DNA of 64,000 nucleotides from Chamaelirium japonicum. Taxonomy: Eukaryota > Streptophyta > Magnoliopsida > Liliales > Melanthiaceae. Below are positions 42,284 through 53,712 of the stretch, piece by piece; the first letter of the stretch is position 1; each line of letters starts with the position of its first letter. Where the stretch lies: positions 62,001 to 126,000 of the forward strand of contig CANTAL010000104.1 in NCBI GenBank assembly GCA_947650365.1, in the 5' to 3' direction. The notes under the pieces were generated by a model. That model worked only from the letters and a program-made list of their open reading frames with translations, had not been told where the DNA came from and searched no databases. Position numbers and translations under genes: made by a program.

Positions 42284-43225
42284 CATTCTAATTCATTCGT
42301 ATGATCCATTCTAATTCATTTGTATCCATTCTATTTCATTCGCACGATCCATTCTAATTCATTCGCGCAATCTATTCTAATTCATTCTTACGATCCATTC
42401 TAATTCATTCGTACGATCCATTCTAATCCATTCATACAATCCATTCTAATTTATTCGCACGAATGTATCCATTCTAATTCATTCGTACGATCCATTCTAA
42501 TTCATTCGCACAATCTATTCTAATTCATTCATACGATCCATTCGAATTCATTCGCACGATCCATTCTAATTCATTCATGCGATCCATTCTAATTCATTCA
42601 TACAATCCATTCTAATTCTTTCACACGATCCATTCTAATTCATTCATAGGATCCATTATAATTCATTCGTACAATCTATTCTATTTCATTCGAACGATCC
42701 ATTCTTACTCATTCGTATAATCCATTCTAATTCATTCGGAGGAATGTATCCATTCTAATTTATTCGTACGATCAATTCTAATTCATTCGTACGATCCATT
42801 CTAATTCATTCGTACGATCCATTCTTACTCATTCCTATGATCCATTCTAATTCATTCGTACGATCCATTCTAATTCATTCGTACGATCGATTCTAATTCA
42901 TTCGCACTATCCATTCTAATTCATTCGTACGATCCATTCTAAGTCATTCGTATGATCCATTCTAATTTATTCGTTCAAATATATCTATTCTAATTCATTC
43001 GTACGATCCATTCTAATTCATTCGCACGATCCATTCTAATTCATTCGCACGAATGTATCCATTCTAATTCATTTGCACGATCCATTCTAATTCATTCCTA
43101 TGATCTATTCTAATTCATTCGTACGATCCATTCTAATTCATTCTAATTCATTGTTACGATCCATTCTACGATCCATTCTAATTCATTCGTATATTCCATT
43201 CTAATTCATTAGCACGATCCATGCT
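42284..43225 (-). repeat. Reverse block 50
   Basis: Copy of 24356-25297, with the same GCGCAATC, TTGTATCC and TTCAAATATATC variants. Confidence 0.93.
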
Positions 43226-43247
43226 AATGAATTAGAATGGATCGTAC
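43226..43247 (+). repeat. Single forward unit, duplicate
   Basis: Copy of the lone forward unit at 25298-25319. Confidence 0.9.
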
Positions 43248-43476
43248 GATCCAATCTAATTCATTCATATGATCCATTATTACTCATTCGTATGATCCAT
43301 TCTAATTCAATCGTACGATCCATTCTAATTCATTCGTACGATCCATTCTAATTCCTTCGTACGATCCATTCTAATTCATTCATACGATCCATTCTAATTC
43401 ATTCGTACGATCCATTGTAATTCCTTCGTACGATCCATTCTAATTCATTCGTACAATCTATTCTAATTCATTCGTA
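43248..43476 (-). repeat. Reverse block 52
   Basis: Copy of 25320-25549. Confidence 0.92.
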
Positions 43477-46400
43477 CGAATAGATACATTCGTGTGAATT
43501 AATTAGTATGGATCGTACGAATGAGTAAGAATGGATCGTACAAATGAAATAGAATGGATTGCACGAATGAATTAGAATTGATCATACGAATGAATTAGAA
43601 TGGATCGTGCGAATGAATTAGAATGGATCGTACGAATGAATTAGAATGAATCGTACGAATGAACTAGAATGGATACATTCGTGCGAATGAATTAGAATGG
43701 ATAGTACGAATGAATTAGAATGGATCGTACGAATGAATTAGAATGGATCTTACGAATGAATTAGAATGGATCGTACGAATGAATTAGAATGGATCGTTCG
43801 AATAAATTAGAATGGATACATTGTGCGAATGAATTAGAATGGACCGTACGAATGAATTAGAATGGATCGTATGAATGAATTAGAATGGATACATTCGTGC
43901 GAATGAATTAAAATGGATCGGACGAATAAATTAGAATGGATCGTACGAATGAATTAGAATGGATCGTATGAATGAATTATAATGGATCGTACGAATGAAT
44001 TAGAATGGATCGTGCGAATGAATTTGAATGGATCGTACGAATGAATTAGAATGGATCGTGTGAAAGAATTAGAATTGATCGTACGAATGAATTAGAATGG
44101 ATCGTGCAAATGAATTAGAATGGATCGTATGAATGAATTAGAATGGATCGTACGAATGAATTAGAATGGATACATTTGTGCGAATGAATTAGAATGGATC
44201 GTACGAATGAATTAGAATGGATCGTATGAATGAATTAGAATGGATACATTCGTGCGAATGAATTAAAATGGATCGTGCGAATCCATTAGACTGGATCGTG
44301 CGAATGAATAAGAATGGATCATACGAATGAATTAGAATGGATCGTACGAATTAATTAGAATGGATACATTCGTGCGAATGAATAAGAATGGATTGTATGA
44401 ATGAATTAGAATGGATCGTACGAATGAATTAGAATGGATCATACGAATTAATTAGAATGGATCATACGAATGAATTAGAATGGATCGTACGAATGAATTA
44501 GAATGGATCGTACGAATGAACTAGAATGGATCGTACGAATGAAATAGAATAGATTGTACGAATGAATTAGAATGGATTCGTACGAATGAATTAGAATGGA
44601 TACATTCGTGCGAATGAATTAGAATGGATACATTCGTGCGAAAGAATTAGAATAGATCGTATGAATGAATTAGAATGGATCCTATGAATGAATTAGAATG
44701 GATCGTGCGAATGAATTAGAATGGATCGTACGAATGAATTAGAATGGATTGTGCTAATGAATTAGAATTGATCGAACGAATGAATTAGCATGGATCGTGC
44801 TAATGAATTAGAATGGATCATACGAATGAATTAGAATGGATCAAATGAATGAATTAGAATGGTTACATTCATGCGAATGAATTAAAATGGATCGTACGAA
44901 TGGATTAGAATGGATCATACGAATGGATTAGAATGGATACATTCGAGCGAATGAATTAGAATGGATCGTACGGAATGAATTAGAATGGATTGTATGAATG
45001 AATTAGAATGGATACATTCGTGCGAATGAATTAGAATGGATCGTGCGAATGAATTAGAATGGATTCGTACGAATGAATTAGAATGGATACATTCGTGCGA
45101 ATGAATTAGAATGGATCGTACCAATGAGTAAGAATGGATCGTACGAATGAAATAGAATGGATCGTACGAATGAATTAGAATGGATCGTACGGAATGAATT
45201 AGAATGGATTGTATGAATGAATTAGAATGGATCGTACGAATGAATTAGAATGGATCATACAAATTAATTAGAATGGATCATACGAATGAATTAGAATGGA
45301 TTGTACGAATGAATTAGAATGGATCGTACGAATGAATTAGAATGGATCGTGCGAATGAATTAGAATGGATCGTACGAATGAATTAGAATGGATCGTACGA
45401 ATAAATTAGAATGGATCGGACGAATGAATTAGAATGGATCGTACGAATGAATTAGAATGGATCAAATGAATGAATTAGAATGGATCGTACGAATAAATTA
45501 GAATGCATCGTACGAAAGAATTAGAATGGATATATTCGTGCGAATGAATTAGAATGGATCGTATGAAAGAATTAGAATGGATTGTACGAATGAATTTGAA
45601 TGGATACATTTGTGCGAATGAATCTAAATGGATTGTATGAATGAATTAGAATAGATCGTACGAATGAATTAGAATGGATCATACGAATTAATTAGAATGG
45701 ATCGTACGAATGAATTAGAATGGTTACATTCGTGCGAATGAATTAGAATGGATCGTACGAATGAATTAGAATGGATATATTCGTGCAAATGAATTAGAAT
45801 GGATCGTACGAATGAATTAGAATGGATCATAAGAATTAATTAGAATGGATCATACGAATGAATAAGAATGGATCGTACGAATGAATTAGAATGGATCGTA
45901 CGAATGAATTAGAATGGATCGTGTGAATGAATTAGAATGGATCGTACGAATGAATTAGAATGGATACATTTGTGCGAATGAATTAGAATGGATCGTACGA
46001 ATGAATTAGAATGGATCGTATGAATGAATTAGAATGGATCGTACGAATGAATTAGAATTGATCGTGCGAATGAATTAGAATGGATCGTACGAATGAATTA
46101 GAATGGATCGTGTGAAAGAATTAGAATGGATCGTACGAATGAAGTAGAATGGATCGTGCGAATGAATTAGAATGGATCGTATGACTGAATTAGAATAGAT
46201 TTTGTGAATGAATTAGAACTGATCGTACGAATGAATTAGAATGGATCGTACAAATGAATTAGAATGGATCGTACGAATGAATTATAATGGATCGTATGAA
46301 TGAATTAGAATGGATACATTCGTGCGAATGAATTAGAATGGATCGTGCGAATCCATTAGACTGGATCGTGCGAATGAATAAGAATGGATCATACGAATGA

Positions 46401-46620
46401 ATTAGAATGGATCGTACGAATTAATTAGAATGGATACATTCGTGCGAATGAATTAGAATGGATTGTATGAATGAATTAGAATGGATCGTACGAATGAATT
46501 AGAATGGATCATACGAATTAATTAGAATGGATCATACGAATAAATTAGAATGGATCGTACGAATGAATTAGAATGGATCGTATGAATGAACTAGAATGGA
46601 TCGTAAGAATGAAGTAGAAT
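43477..46620 (+). repeat. Forward block 53
   Basis: Copy of 25550-28693, 3.1 kb. It ends early at GAAGTAGAAT, where the 613-bp deletion joins it to reverse units. Confidence 0.94.
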
Positions 46621-46924
46621 CCATTCTAATTCATTCGCATGAATGTAACCATTCTAATTCATTCACTTGATCCATTCTAATTCATTCGTACGATCTATTC
46701 TAATTCATTCGCACGATCCATTCTAATTCATTCATAGGATCCATTCTAATTCATTCGTACAATCCATTCTAATTCTTTCACACGATCCATTCTAATTCAT
46801 TCGTATGATCCATTCTAATTCATTCATACAATCCATTCTAATTCATTTGTATGATCCATTCTAATTCACTCATACGATCCATTCTAATACATTCATACGA
46901 TCCATTCTAATTCATTTGCACGAA
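46621..46924 (-). repeat. Reverse block 54
   Basis: Copy of 29307-29610 only; the left part of the counterpart block is deleted. Ends GCACGAATAGATC. Confidence 0.93.
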
Positions 46925-48166
46925 TAGATCGTATGAATGTTTTAGAATGGATCGTACGAATGAATTAGAATGGATCGTACGAATGAATTCGAATGGATAC
47001 ATTCGTGCGAATGAATTAGAATGGATCGGACGAATGAATTAGAATGGATCGTACGAATGAAATAGAATGGATTGAAATAGAATGGATTGTACGAATGAAT
47101 TAGAATGGATACATTCGTGCGAATGAATTAGAATGGATCGTACGAATGAATTAGAATGGATCGTACGAATGAATTAGAATGCATCGTATGAAAGAATTAG
47201 AATGGATATATTCGTGCGAATGAATTAGAGTGGATCGTACGAATGAATTAGACTGGATCGTACGAATGAATTTGAATGGATACATTTGTGCGAATGAATC
47301 TAAATGGATTGTATGAATAAATTACAATGGATCGTACGAATGAATTAGAATGGATCGTACGAATGAATTAGAATAGCTCATACGAATGAATTAGAATGAA
47401 TTGTATGAATGAATTAGAATGGTTACATTCGTGCGAATGAATTAGAATAGATCATACGAATGAATTAGAATGGATTGTACGAATGAATTAGAATGGATCG
47501 TACGAATGAATTAGAATGGATCTTACGAATGAATTAGAATGGATCGTATGAATGAATTAGAATAGCTCATACGAATGAATTAGAATGAATCGTATGAATG
47601 AATTAGAATGGTTACATTCGTACGAATGAATTAGAATGGATCGTACGAAGGAATTAGAATGGATCGTACGAATGAATTAGAATGGATCGTATGAATGAAT
47701 TAGAATGGATCGTATGAATGAATTAGAATGGATCGTGCGAATGAATTAGAATGGATCGTACGAATGAATTAGAATGGATCGTACGAATGAATTAGAATGG
47801 ATCGTACGAATGAAATAGAATAGATTGTACGAATGAATTAGAATGGATCCTACGAATGAATTAGAATAGATCGTGTGAAAGAATGTATCATACGAATGAA
47901 TTAGAATGGATCGTACGAATGAATTAGAATGGAATAGAATAGATTGTACGAATGAATTAGAATGGATCGTACGAATTAATTAGAATGGATCGTACGAATG
48001 AATTAGAATGGATCGTTCGAATGAATTAGAATGGATACATTTGTGCAAATGAATTAGAATGGATCGTACGAATGGATTAGAATGGATCGTACGAATGGAT
48101 TAGAATGGATACATTTGTGCGAATGAATTAGAATGGATTGTATGAATGAATTAGAATGGATCGTAC
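46925..48166 (+). repeat. Forward block 55
   Basis: Copy of 29611-30873, including the GGATTGAAATAG partial duplication near 47071. Confidence 0.93.
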
Positions 48167-48295
48167 GATCCATTCGAATTCATTCGCACGATCCATTCTA
48201 ATTCATACGTACGATCCATTCTAATTCATTCATACGATCCATTCTAATTCATTCGTACGATCCATTCTAATTCATTCGTATATTCCATTATAAGA
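48167..48295 (-). repeat. Reverse block 56
   Basis: Copy of 30874-31002, ending CATTATAAGATCCTACG. Confidence 0.92.
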
Positions 48296-49239
48296 TCCTA
48301 CGAATGAATTAGAATGGATCGTACGAATGAATTAGAATGGATCATACGAAGGAATTAGAATGGATCGTGCAAATGAATTAGAATGGATACATTCGTGCGA
48401 ATGAATTAGAATGGATCGGACGAATGAATTAGAATGGATCGTACGAATGAATTAGAATGGATCAAATGAATGAATTAGAATGGTTACATTCATGCGAATG
48501 AATTAGAATGGATCGTACGAATGGATTAGAATGGATCGTACGAATGAACTGGAATGGATACATTCGTGCGAATGAAATAGAATGGATCGTACGAATGAAT
48601 TAGAATGGATCGTACGAATGAATTAGAATGGATCTTACGAGTAAATTAGAATGGATCGTACGAATGAATTAGAATGGATCATACGAATGAATTAGAATGG
48701 ATACATTCGTGCGAATGAATTAGAATGGATCGGACGAATGAATTAGAATGGATCGTACGAATGAATTAGAATGGATCAAATGAATGAATTAGAATGGTTA
48801 CATTCATGCGAATGAATTAGAATGGATCGTACGAATGGATTAGAATGGATCGTATGAATGGATTAGAATGGATACATTCGAGCGAATGAATTAGAATGGA
48901 TCGTACGAATGAATTAGAATGGATCGTTCGAATGGATTAGAATGGATACATTTAAGTGAATGAATTAGAATGGATCGTACGAATGAATTAGAATGGATCA
49001 TACGAATAAATTAGAATAGATACATTCGTCCGAATGAATTAGAATGGATCATACGAATGAGTAAGAAAGGATCATACGAATAAAATAGAATAGATTGTAC
49101 GAATGAATTAGAATGGATCCTATGAATGAATTAGAATGGATCGTGTGAAAGAATTACAATGGATTGTATGAATGAATTAGAATGGATTGTATGAATGAAT
49201 TAGAATGGATCGTGCGAATGAATTCGAATGGATCATACG
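48296..49239 (+). repeat. Forward block 57
   Basis: The first ~100 bp are the end of higher-order copy 2. The rest has two GGATCAAATG/GGTTACATTC pairs and ends at the fourth 500-type switch. Confidence 0.93.
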
Positions 49240-50429
49240 AATTCATTCTAATTCATTCATACAATCCGTTCTAATTCTTTCACACGATCCATTCTAATTC
49301 ATTCGTACGTTCCATTCTAATTCATTAGCACGATCCATGCTACTTCATTCGTTCGATCAATTCTAATTCATTAGCACGATCCATTCTAATTCATTCGTAC
49401 GATCCATTCTAATTCATTCGCACGATCCATTCTAATTCATTCATAGGATCCATTCTAATTCATTCATACGATCTATTCTAATTCTTTCGCACGAATGTAT
49501 CCATTCTAATTCATTCGCACAAATATATCCATTCTAATTCATTCGTACGATCCATTCTAATTCATTCGCACAAATATATCCATTCTAATTCATTCGTACG
49601 ATCCATTCTAATTCATTCGCACGATCCATTCGAATTTATTCGTACGATCCATTCTAATTCTTTCACACGATCTATTCTAATCCATTCTAATTCATTCGTA
49701 CGAATCCATTCTAATTCATTCGTACAATCTATTCTATTTCATTCGTACGATCCATTCTTACTCATTCGTATGATCCATTCTAATTCATTCGGACGAATGT
49801 ATCCATTCTAATTCATTCGTACGATCCATTCTAATTCATTCGCTCGAATGTATCCATTCTAATCCATTCGTACGATCAATTCTAATCCATTCGTACGATC
49901 CATTCTAATTCATTTGCATGAATGTAACCATTCTAATTCATTCATTTGATCCATTCTAATTCATTCGTACGATCCATTATAATTCATTAGCACGATCCAT
50001 GCTAATTCATTCGTTCGATCAATTCTAATTCATTCGTACGATCCATTCTAATTCATTCGCACGATCCATTCTAATTCATTCATAGGATCCATTCTAATTC
50101 ATTCATACGATCTATTCTAATTCTTTCGCACGAATGTATCCAATCTAATTCATTCGCACGAATGTATCCATTCTAATTCATTCGTACGATGCATTCTAAT
50201 TCATTCGTACAATCCATTCTAATTCATTCGTACGATCCATTCTAATTCATTCATACGATCTATTTTAATTCATTCATACAATCCATTCTAATTCTTTCAC
50301 ACGATCCATTCTAATTCATTCGTACGATCCATTCTAATTCATTCGCACAATCCATTCTATTTCATTCGTACGATCCATTCTTACTCATTCGTATGATCCA
50401 TTCTAATTCATTCGCACGAATGTATCCAT
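49240..50429 (-). repeat. Reverse block 58
   Basis: Reverse units related to 501-1050 but longer, with two TTAGCACGATCCATGC sites at 49326 and 49987. Confidence 0.93.
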
Positions 50430-50599
50430 AATGGATCATACGAATGAGTAAGAATGGATCGTACGAATGAAATAGAATGGATTGTGTGAATGAATTAGAA
50501 TGGACCGTACGAATGAATTAGACGTACGAATGAATTAGAATGGATACATTCGTGCGAATAAATTAGAATGGATCATACGAATGAGTAAGAATAGATCGT
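50430..50599 (+). repeat. Forward block 59 with a truncated unit
   Basis: Fourth copy of the 1051-type cassette, with TTAGACGTACG near 50518. Confidence 0.92.
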
Positions 50600-51026
50600 C
50601 ATTCTAATTCATTCGTATGATCCATTCTAATTCATTTGTATCCATTCTATTTCATTCGCACGATCCATTCTAATTCATTCGCGCAATCTATTCTAATTCA
50701 TTTGTACGATCCATTCTAATTCATTCAGACGATCCATTCTAATTCATTCATAAAATCCATTCTAATTTATTCGCACGAATGTATCCATTCTAATTCATTC
50801 GTACGATCCATTCTAATTCATTCGCACAAGCTATTCTAATTCATTCATACGATCCATTCTAATTCATTCGCACGAATGTATCCATTCTAATTCATTCATA
50901 CGATCCATTCTACTTCATTCGTACTATCCGTTCTAATAAACTCATACGATCCATTCTAATTCATTCATACGATCCATTCTAATTCATTTGCACGAATATA
51001 TCCATTCTAATTCATTCGTACGATCC
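50600..51026 (-). repeat. Reverse block 60
   Basis: Copy of 1220-1643; ends abruptly at GATCC joined to TGAATTAG. Confidence 0.93.
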
Positions 51027-51372
51027 TGAATTAGAATGGATCGTACGAATGAATTAGAATGGATACCTTTGTGCATATGAATTAGAATGGATCGTACGAA
51101 TGAATTAGAATGGATCATATTAATGAATTAGAATGGATCGTACGAATGAATTAGAATGGATACATTCGTGCGAATGAATTAGAATGGATCGTATGAATGA
51201 ATTAGAATAGATTTTGTGAATGAATTAGAACTGATCGTACGAATGAATTAGAATGGATACATTCATGCGAATGAATTAGAATAGATTGCGCGAACAAATT
51301 AGAATGGATCGTGCGAATGAAATAGAATGGATACAAATGAATTAGAATGGATCATGCGAATGAATTAGAATG
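51027..51372 (+). repeat. Forward block 61
   Basis: Starts with a truncated unit. Has the CCTTTGTGCATATG unit at 51066 and GATTTTGTGAATG near 51212, and ends at AGAATGACGATCC. Confidence 0.92.
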
Positions 51373-51542
51373 ACGATCCATTCTTACTCATTCGTATGAT
51401 CCATTCTAATTTATTCGCACGAATGTATCCATTCTAATTCATTCGTACGTCTAATTCATTCGTACGGTCCATTCTAATTCATTCGTACAATCCATTCTAT
51501 TTCATTCGTACGATCCATTCTTACTCATTCGTATGATCCATT
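51373..51542 (-). repeat. Reverse block 62
   Basis: Short reverse island containing a truncated unit (TTCGTACGTCTAATTC near 51443), the reverse-strand equivalent of the 17-bp form. Ends CCATTATGGATAC. Confidence 0.92.
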
Positions 51543-52840
51543 ATGGATACATTCGTGCGAATGAATTAGAATGGATCATACGAATGAGTAAGAATGGATC
51601 ATACGAATGAAATAGAATGGATTGTGCGAATGAATTAGAATGGATCGTACGAATGAATTAGAATGGATCGTGTGAAAGAATTAGAATGGATTGTATGAAT
51701 GAATTAGAATAGATCATATGAATGAATTAGAATGGATCGTATGAATGAATTAGAATGGATCGTACGAATGAATTAGAATGGATCGTACGAATGAATTAGA
51801 ATGGATACATTCGCGAATGAATTAGAATGGATCGTACGAATGAATTAGAATGGATCGTACGAAAGAATTAGAATGGATCTTACAAATGAATTCGAATGGA
51901 TCGTACGAATGAATTAGAATGGATCGTACAAATGAATTAGAATGGATACATTTGTGCGAATGAATTAGAATAGATCGTACGAATGAATTAGAATGGATCG
52001 TATGAATGAATTAGAATGGATCGTACGAATGAATTAGAATGGATCGTACGAAGGATTTAGAATGGATCGTGCAAATGAATTAGAATGGATCGTGCGAATG
52101 AATTAGAATGGATCGTATGAATGAATTAGAATAGATTATGCGAATGAATTAGAATGGATCGTACGAATGAATTAGAATGGATCGTGCGAATGAATTAGAA
52201 TGGATCGGACGAATGAATTAGAATGGATCGTACGAATGAATTAGAATGGATCGTACAAATGAATTAGAATAGATCGTACGAATGAATTAGAATGGATCGT
52301 ACGAAGGAATTAGAATGGATCGTACGAATGAATTAGACTGGATCGTACAAATGAATTTGAATGGATACATTTGTGCGAATGAATCTAAATGGATTGTATG
52401 AATGAATTACAATGGATCGTACGAATGAATTAGAATGGATCGTACGAATGAATTAGAATAGCTCATACGAATGAATTAGAATGAATCGTATGAATGAATT
52501 AGAATGGTTACATTCGTGCGAATGAATAAGAATAGATCGTACGAATGAATTAGAATGGATCATACGAATAAATTAGAATGGATCGTGGGAATGAATTAGA
52601 ATGGATCGTACGAATGAATTAGAATGGATCCACCGAATGAGTTAGAATGGATCATACGAATGAATTAGAATGGATTGTACGAATGAATTAGAATGGATTG
52701 TGAGAATGAATTAGAATGGATTGTATGAATAAATAAGAATGGATCGTACGAATGAATTAGAATGGATCGTGCGAATGAATTAGCATGAATCGTACGAATG
52801 TATTAGAATAGATCGTACGAATGAATTAGAATGAATCGTA
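51543..52840 (+). repeat. Forward block 63
   Basis: Forward units with AATCTAAATGG near 52383 and ATAGCTCATACG near 52459. The right third (52600-52840) is richer in unusual cores (CCACCG, GTGAG, GTGGG). Confidence 0.93.
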
Positions 52841-53150
52841 CGATCCATTCTAATTCAATCGTACAATCCATTCTAATTCATTCGTACAATCCATTCTATT
52901 TCATTCGTACGATCCATTCTTACTCATTCGTATGATCCATTCTAATTCATTCATATGATCCATTCTAATTCATTCGTACGATCCATTCTAATTCATTCGT
53001 ACGATCCATCCTAATTCATTCGCACGATCCATTCTAATTCATTCATACGACCCATTCTAATTCATTCATACGATCCATTCTAATTCATTCCTACAATCCA
53101 TTCTAATTCATTCGCCCGATCAATTCTAATTCATTCATACGATCCTTTCT
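52841..53150 (-). repeat. Reverse block 64
   Basis: Reverse units with diverged cores (CGCCCGATC, CTACAATC), ending at the inverted hairpin. Confidence 0.92.
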
Positions 53151-53180
53151 ATTCAAATGGATCATGCGATCCATTCGAAT
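53151..53180 (-). repeat. 30-bp hairpin element, copy 4, inverted
   Basis: Reverse complement of the same element with one arm mismatch (ATTCAAATGG instead of ATTCGAATGG). It sits in a reverse block, so its direction agrees with the surrounding units. The preceding R sequence GATCCTTTCTATTC mirrors the downstream flank of the forward copies. Confidence 0.85.
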
Positions 53181-53712
53181 TCATTCGCACGATCCATTCT
53201 AATTCATTCATACGATCCATACCAATTCATTTATACAATGCATTCTAATTCTTTCGCATGATCCATTCTAATTCATTCATACGATCCATTCTAATTCATT
53301 CGTACGATCCATTCTAATTCACTCATACAATCCATTCTAATACATTCATACGATCCATTCTAATTCATTTGCACGAATAAATCCATTCTAATTCATTCGT
53401 ACGATCCATTCTAATTCCTTCATACGATCCATTCTAATTCATTCGTACGATCCATTCTAATTCATTCGTACGATCCATTCTAATTCATTCGTACGATCCA
53501 TTCTAATTCATTCATACAATCCATTCTAATTCTTTCACACGATCCATTCTAATTCATTCGTACGATCCATTCGTACTATCCGTTCTAATTCACTCATACG
53601 ATCAATTCTAATTCATTCATACGATCAATTCTAATTCATTTGCACAAAGGTATCCATTCTAATTCATTCGTACGATCCATTCTAATTCATTCACATGAAT
53701 GTATCCATTCGT
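53168..53712 (-). repeat. Reverse block 66
   Basis: Reverse units after the hairpin, with GTACTATCCG near 53573 and TGCACAAAGGTATCC near 53641. Ends ATTCGTACGAATG. Confidence 0.92.

Larger units (their letters stand above)
34260..48400 (+). repeat. Large higher-order repeat, copy 2
   Basis: Second copy of 16430-31090 in direct orientation. It differs by scattered point changes, whole-unit indels and one 613-bp loss at 46620/46621, after which the offset falls from 17927 to 17314. Past about 48390 it continues with a 28-bp unit, whereas copy 1 at 31094 switches into a different segment. Confidence 0.9.
49240..51023 (-). repeat. Copy of the window's left end (500-1643)
   Basis: The F-to-R junction at 500 recurs at 49240, and the R-to-F junction at 1051 recurs at 50430, followed by the same truncated unit and the rare TACTTCATTC unit (1531 and 50911, offset 49380). 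Between the two junctions this copy is about 640 bp longer and holds TTAGCACGATCCATGC twice (49326 and 49987, the first with TACTTC after it), indicating an internal duplication. Confidence 0.8.

Noticed and set aside
44915-45124. 69-codon open frame on the minus strand
   Set aside because: It is the higher-order copy of the frame at 26988 (offset 17927), with the same low-complexity product apart from one residue. Conservation follows from DNA duplication, not coding constraint.
16430-48400. Treating the 17.9-kb duplication as certain genome structure
   Set aside because: Copies differ by many point changes and a 613-bp deletion, which argues against a simple assembly echo, but collapsed or mis-joined satellite cannot be excluded from sequence alone.
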